This document shows positions 13,596 through 14,076 of a DNA stretch of 14,076 nt, piece by piece (the first letter of the stretch is position 1; each line of letters opens with the position of its first letter). A program made the position numbers and the translations under genes. Location: positions 1 to 14,076 of the forward strand of contig CAMOXP010000015.1 in NCBI GenBank assembly GCA_946629205.1, given 5' to 3'. Origin of the DNA: an uncultured Bacillota bacterium. GTDB lineage: Bacteria; Bacillota; Clostridia; Peptostreptococcales; Anaerovoracaceae. The notes under the pieces are model-generated. The model was not told the DNA's origin. It searched no databases and was given only the letters and a program-made list of their open reading frames with translations.

Positions 13596-14076
13596 ATGCA
13601 AAAGAACAAACTCGGAAATACAGATTTATTTGTAACTTCAATCGGGCTGGGTGTGCTGACAATCGGCAATACCCAGCTTGATTTGCCTTTGCAGGAAGGT
13701 GCGGAAGTTGTGCGGTACGCCTATGAGAAGGGCATCAACCTCTTTGATACGGCGCAGTATTATGAGACCTATCCGTATATCCGCGAAGCATTCAAGGATA
13801 TCGATATGTCAGAGGACAATCCTGACCGGCCCATCATTGCCAGCAAAAGCCTGGACTGCACTTATGACGAGATGGAGGCAGCTATTCTGGAATGTCTTGA
13901 TGCACTGGGACTGGACAGAATCGACATATTCAAGATGCACGAAGTTCGTCAGGATCCTGACTGGGAGAACCGTGCGGGAGCATGGCAGTGCCTGCTCGAC
14001 TACAAAGCGAAGGGAATCGTGAAAGCCATCGGCATATCCACGCACCACATCGATGTAGTCGAACGAATGGCAACCG
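13596..14076 (+). CDS. Aldo/keto reductase, N-terminal part (cut by the right edge)
   Basis: The first 160 residues of an NAD(P)H-dependent aldo/keto reductase are encoded, and the frame is still open at the window end. Family signatures are LGNTDLFVTSIGLG (6-19), INLFDTAQYYET (47-58), IIASKS (80-85), FKMHEV (112-117) and GIVKAIGIST (140-149). The likely catalytic tetrad is D51, Y56, K84 and H115. Full-length members have about 300-380 residues; one branch ends in a ferredoxin-like domain, but whether this one does lies outside the window. The ATG at 13596 is 17 bases after the iscU stop and has no Shine-Dalgarno site. The substrate is unknown. Confidence 0.88.
   Translation, partial: MQKNKLGNTDLFVTSIGLGVLTIGNTQLDLPLQEGAEVVRYAYEKGINLFDTAQYYETYPYIREAFKDIDMSEDNPDRPIIASKSLDCTYDEMEAAILECLDALGLDRIDIFKMHEVRQDPDWENRAGAWQCLLDYKAKGIVKAIGISTHHIDVVERMAT

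Noticed and set aside
13678..14022. 114-codon plus-strand frame near the right edge
   Set aside because: It is out of frame with the aldo/keto reductase encoded from 13596, which has clear catalytic motifs. The alternative translation shows no family features.
1..14076. Mobile element, prophage, toxin-antitoxin, defence system or CRISPR array
   Set aside because: No transposase, integrase, direct-repeat array or defence domain is seen in any frame. Gene content is housekeeping and codon use is even throughout.

Overview
The window reads as an ordinary chromosomal segment of a low-to-mid GC Gram-positive anaerobe, most likely a member of the Clostridia. This is inferred from the strong AGGAG-type ribosome sites, the class A RNase P RNA, a DUF896 (UPF0291) protein, an M3 oligoendopeptidase F, an NH3-dependent NAD synthetase and a compact iscS-iscU pair without the rest of the proteobacterial isc operon. 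Species cannot be named from the sequence alone. No phage, transposase, CRISPR array or defence system is visible.

Layout, left to right. (1) 1-1423: a Nif3-family metalloprotein gene, then the RNase P RNA gene (rnpB), then tRNA-Leu(CAG) with its own promoter, closed by a hairpin that can terminate transcription from both sides. (2) 1446-1903: a small nested hairpin repeat resembling REP-type intergenic repeats, then mscL on the minus strand, whose product ends in a CxxC...CxxC zinc-ribbon-like tail. (3) 1904-2096: an AT-rich divergent promoter region with a 12-bp inverted repeat that contains a TATAAT on each strand. (4) 2097-3989: a membrane-anchored polysaccharide (probably peptidoglycan) deacetylase followed at once by an Rrf2-family regulator. 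(5) 3972-7482, minus strand: a tightly overlapping operon transcribed pepF, then NAD kinase, then an RluA-type pseudouridine synthase. (6) 7511-11894, plus strand: murI, an unrecognised very acidic protein, a RarD-type EamA transporter, a metallo-beta-lactamase-fold hydrolase, nadE and a DUF896 protein. The murI and pepF promoters overlap head to head. (7) 11943-14076: cysteine desulfurase (iscS/nifS type), its U-type Fe-S scaffold, and the start of an aldo/keto reductase cut by the right edge.

The genes cover RNA maturation (RNase P, pseudouridylation), cell-wall precursor supply and modification (glutamate racemase, deacetylase), osmotic protection (MscL), peptide breakdown (PepF), NAD(P) supply (NadE makes NAD, NadK phosphorylates it) and Fe-S assembly (IscS, IscU, perhaps sensed by the Rrf2 protein). 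The least explained items are the acidic protein at 8399-8965, the metal-ligand change in the MBL-fold protein, 14-nt tandem repeats at two gene junctions whose downstream genes lack a Shine-Dalgarno site, the inverted-repeat promoter between mscL and the deacetylase, and a 10-codon in-frame leader ORF before the deacetylase. I found no convincing new multi-gene system.
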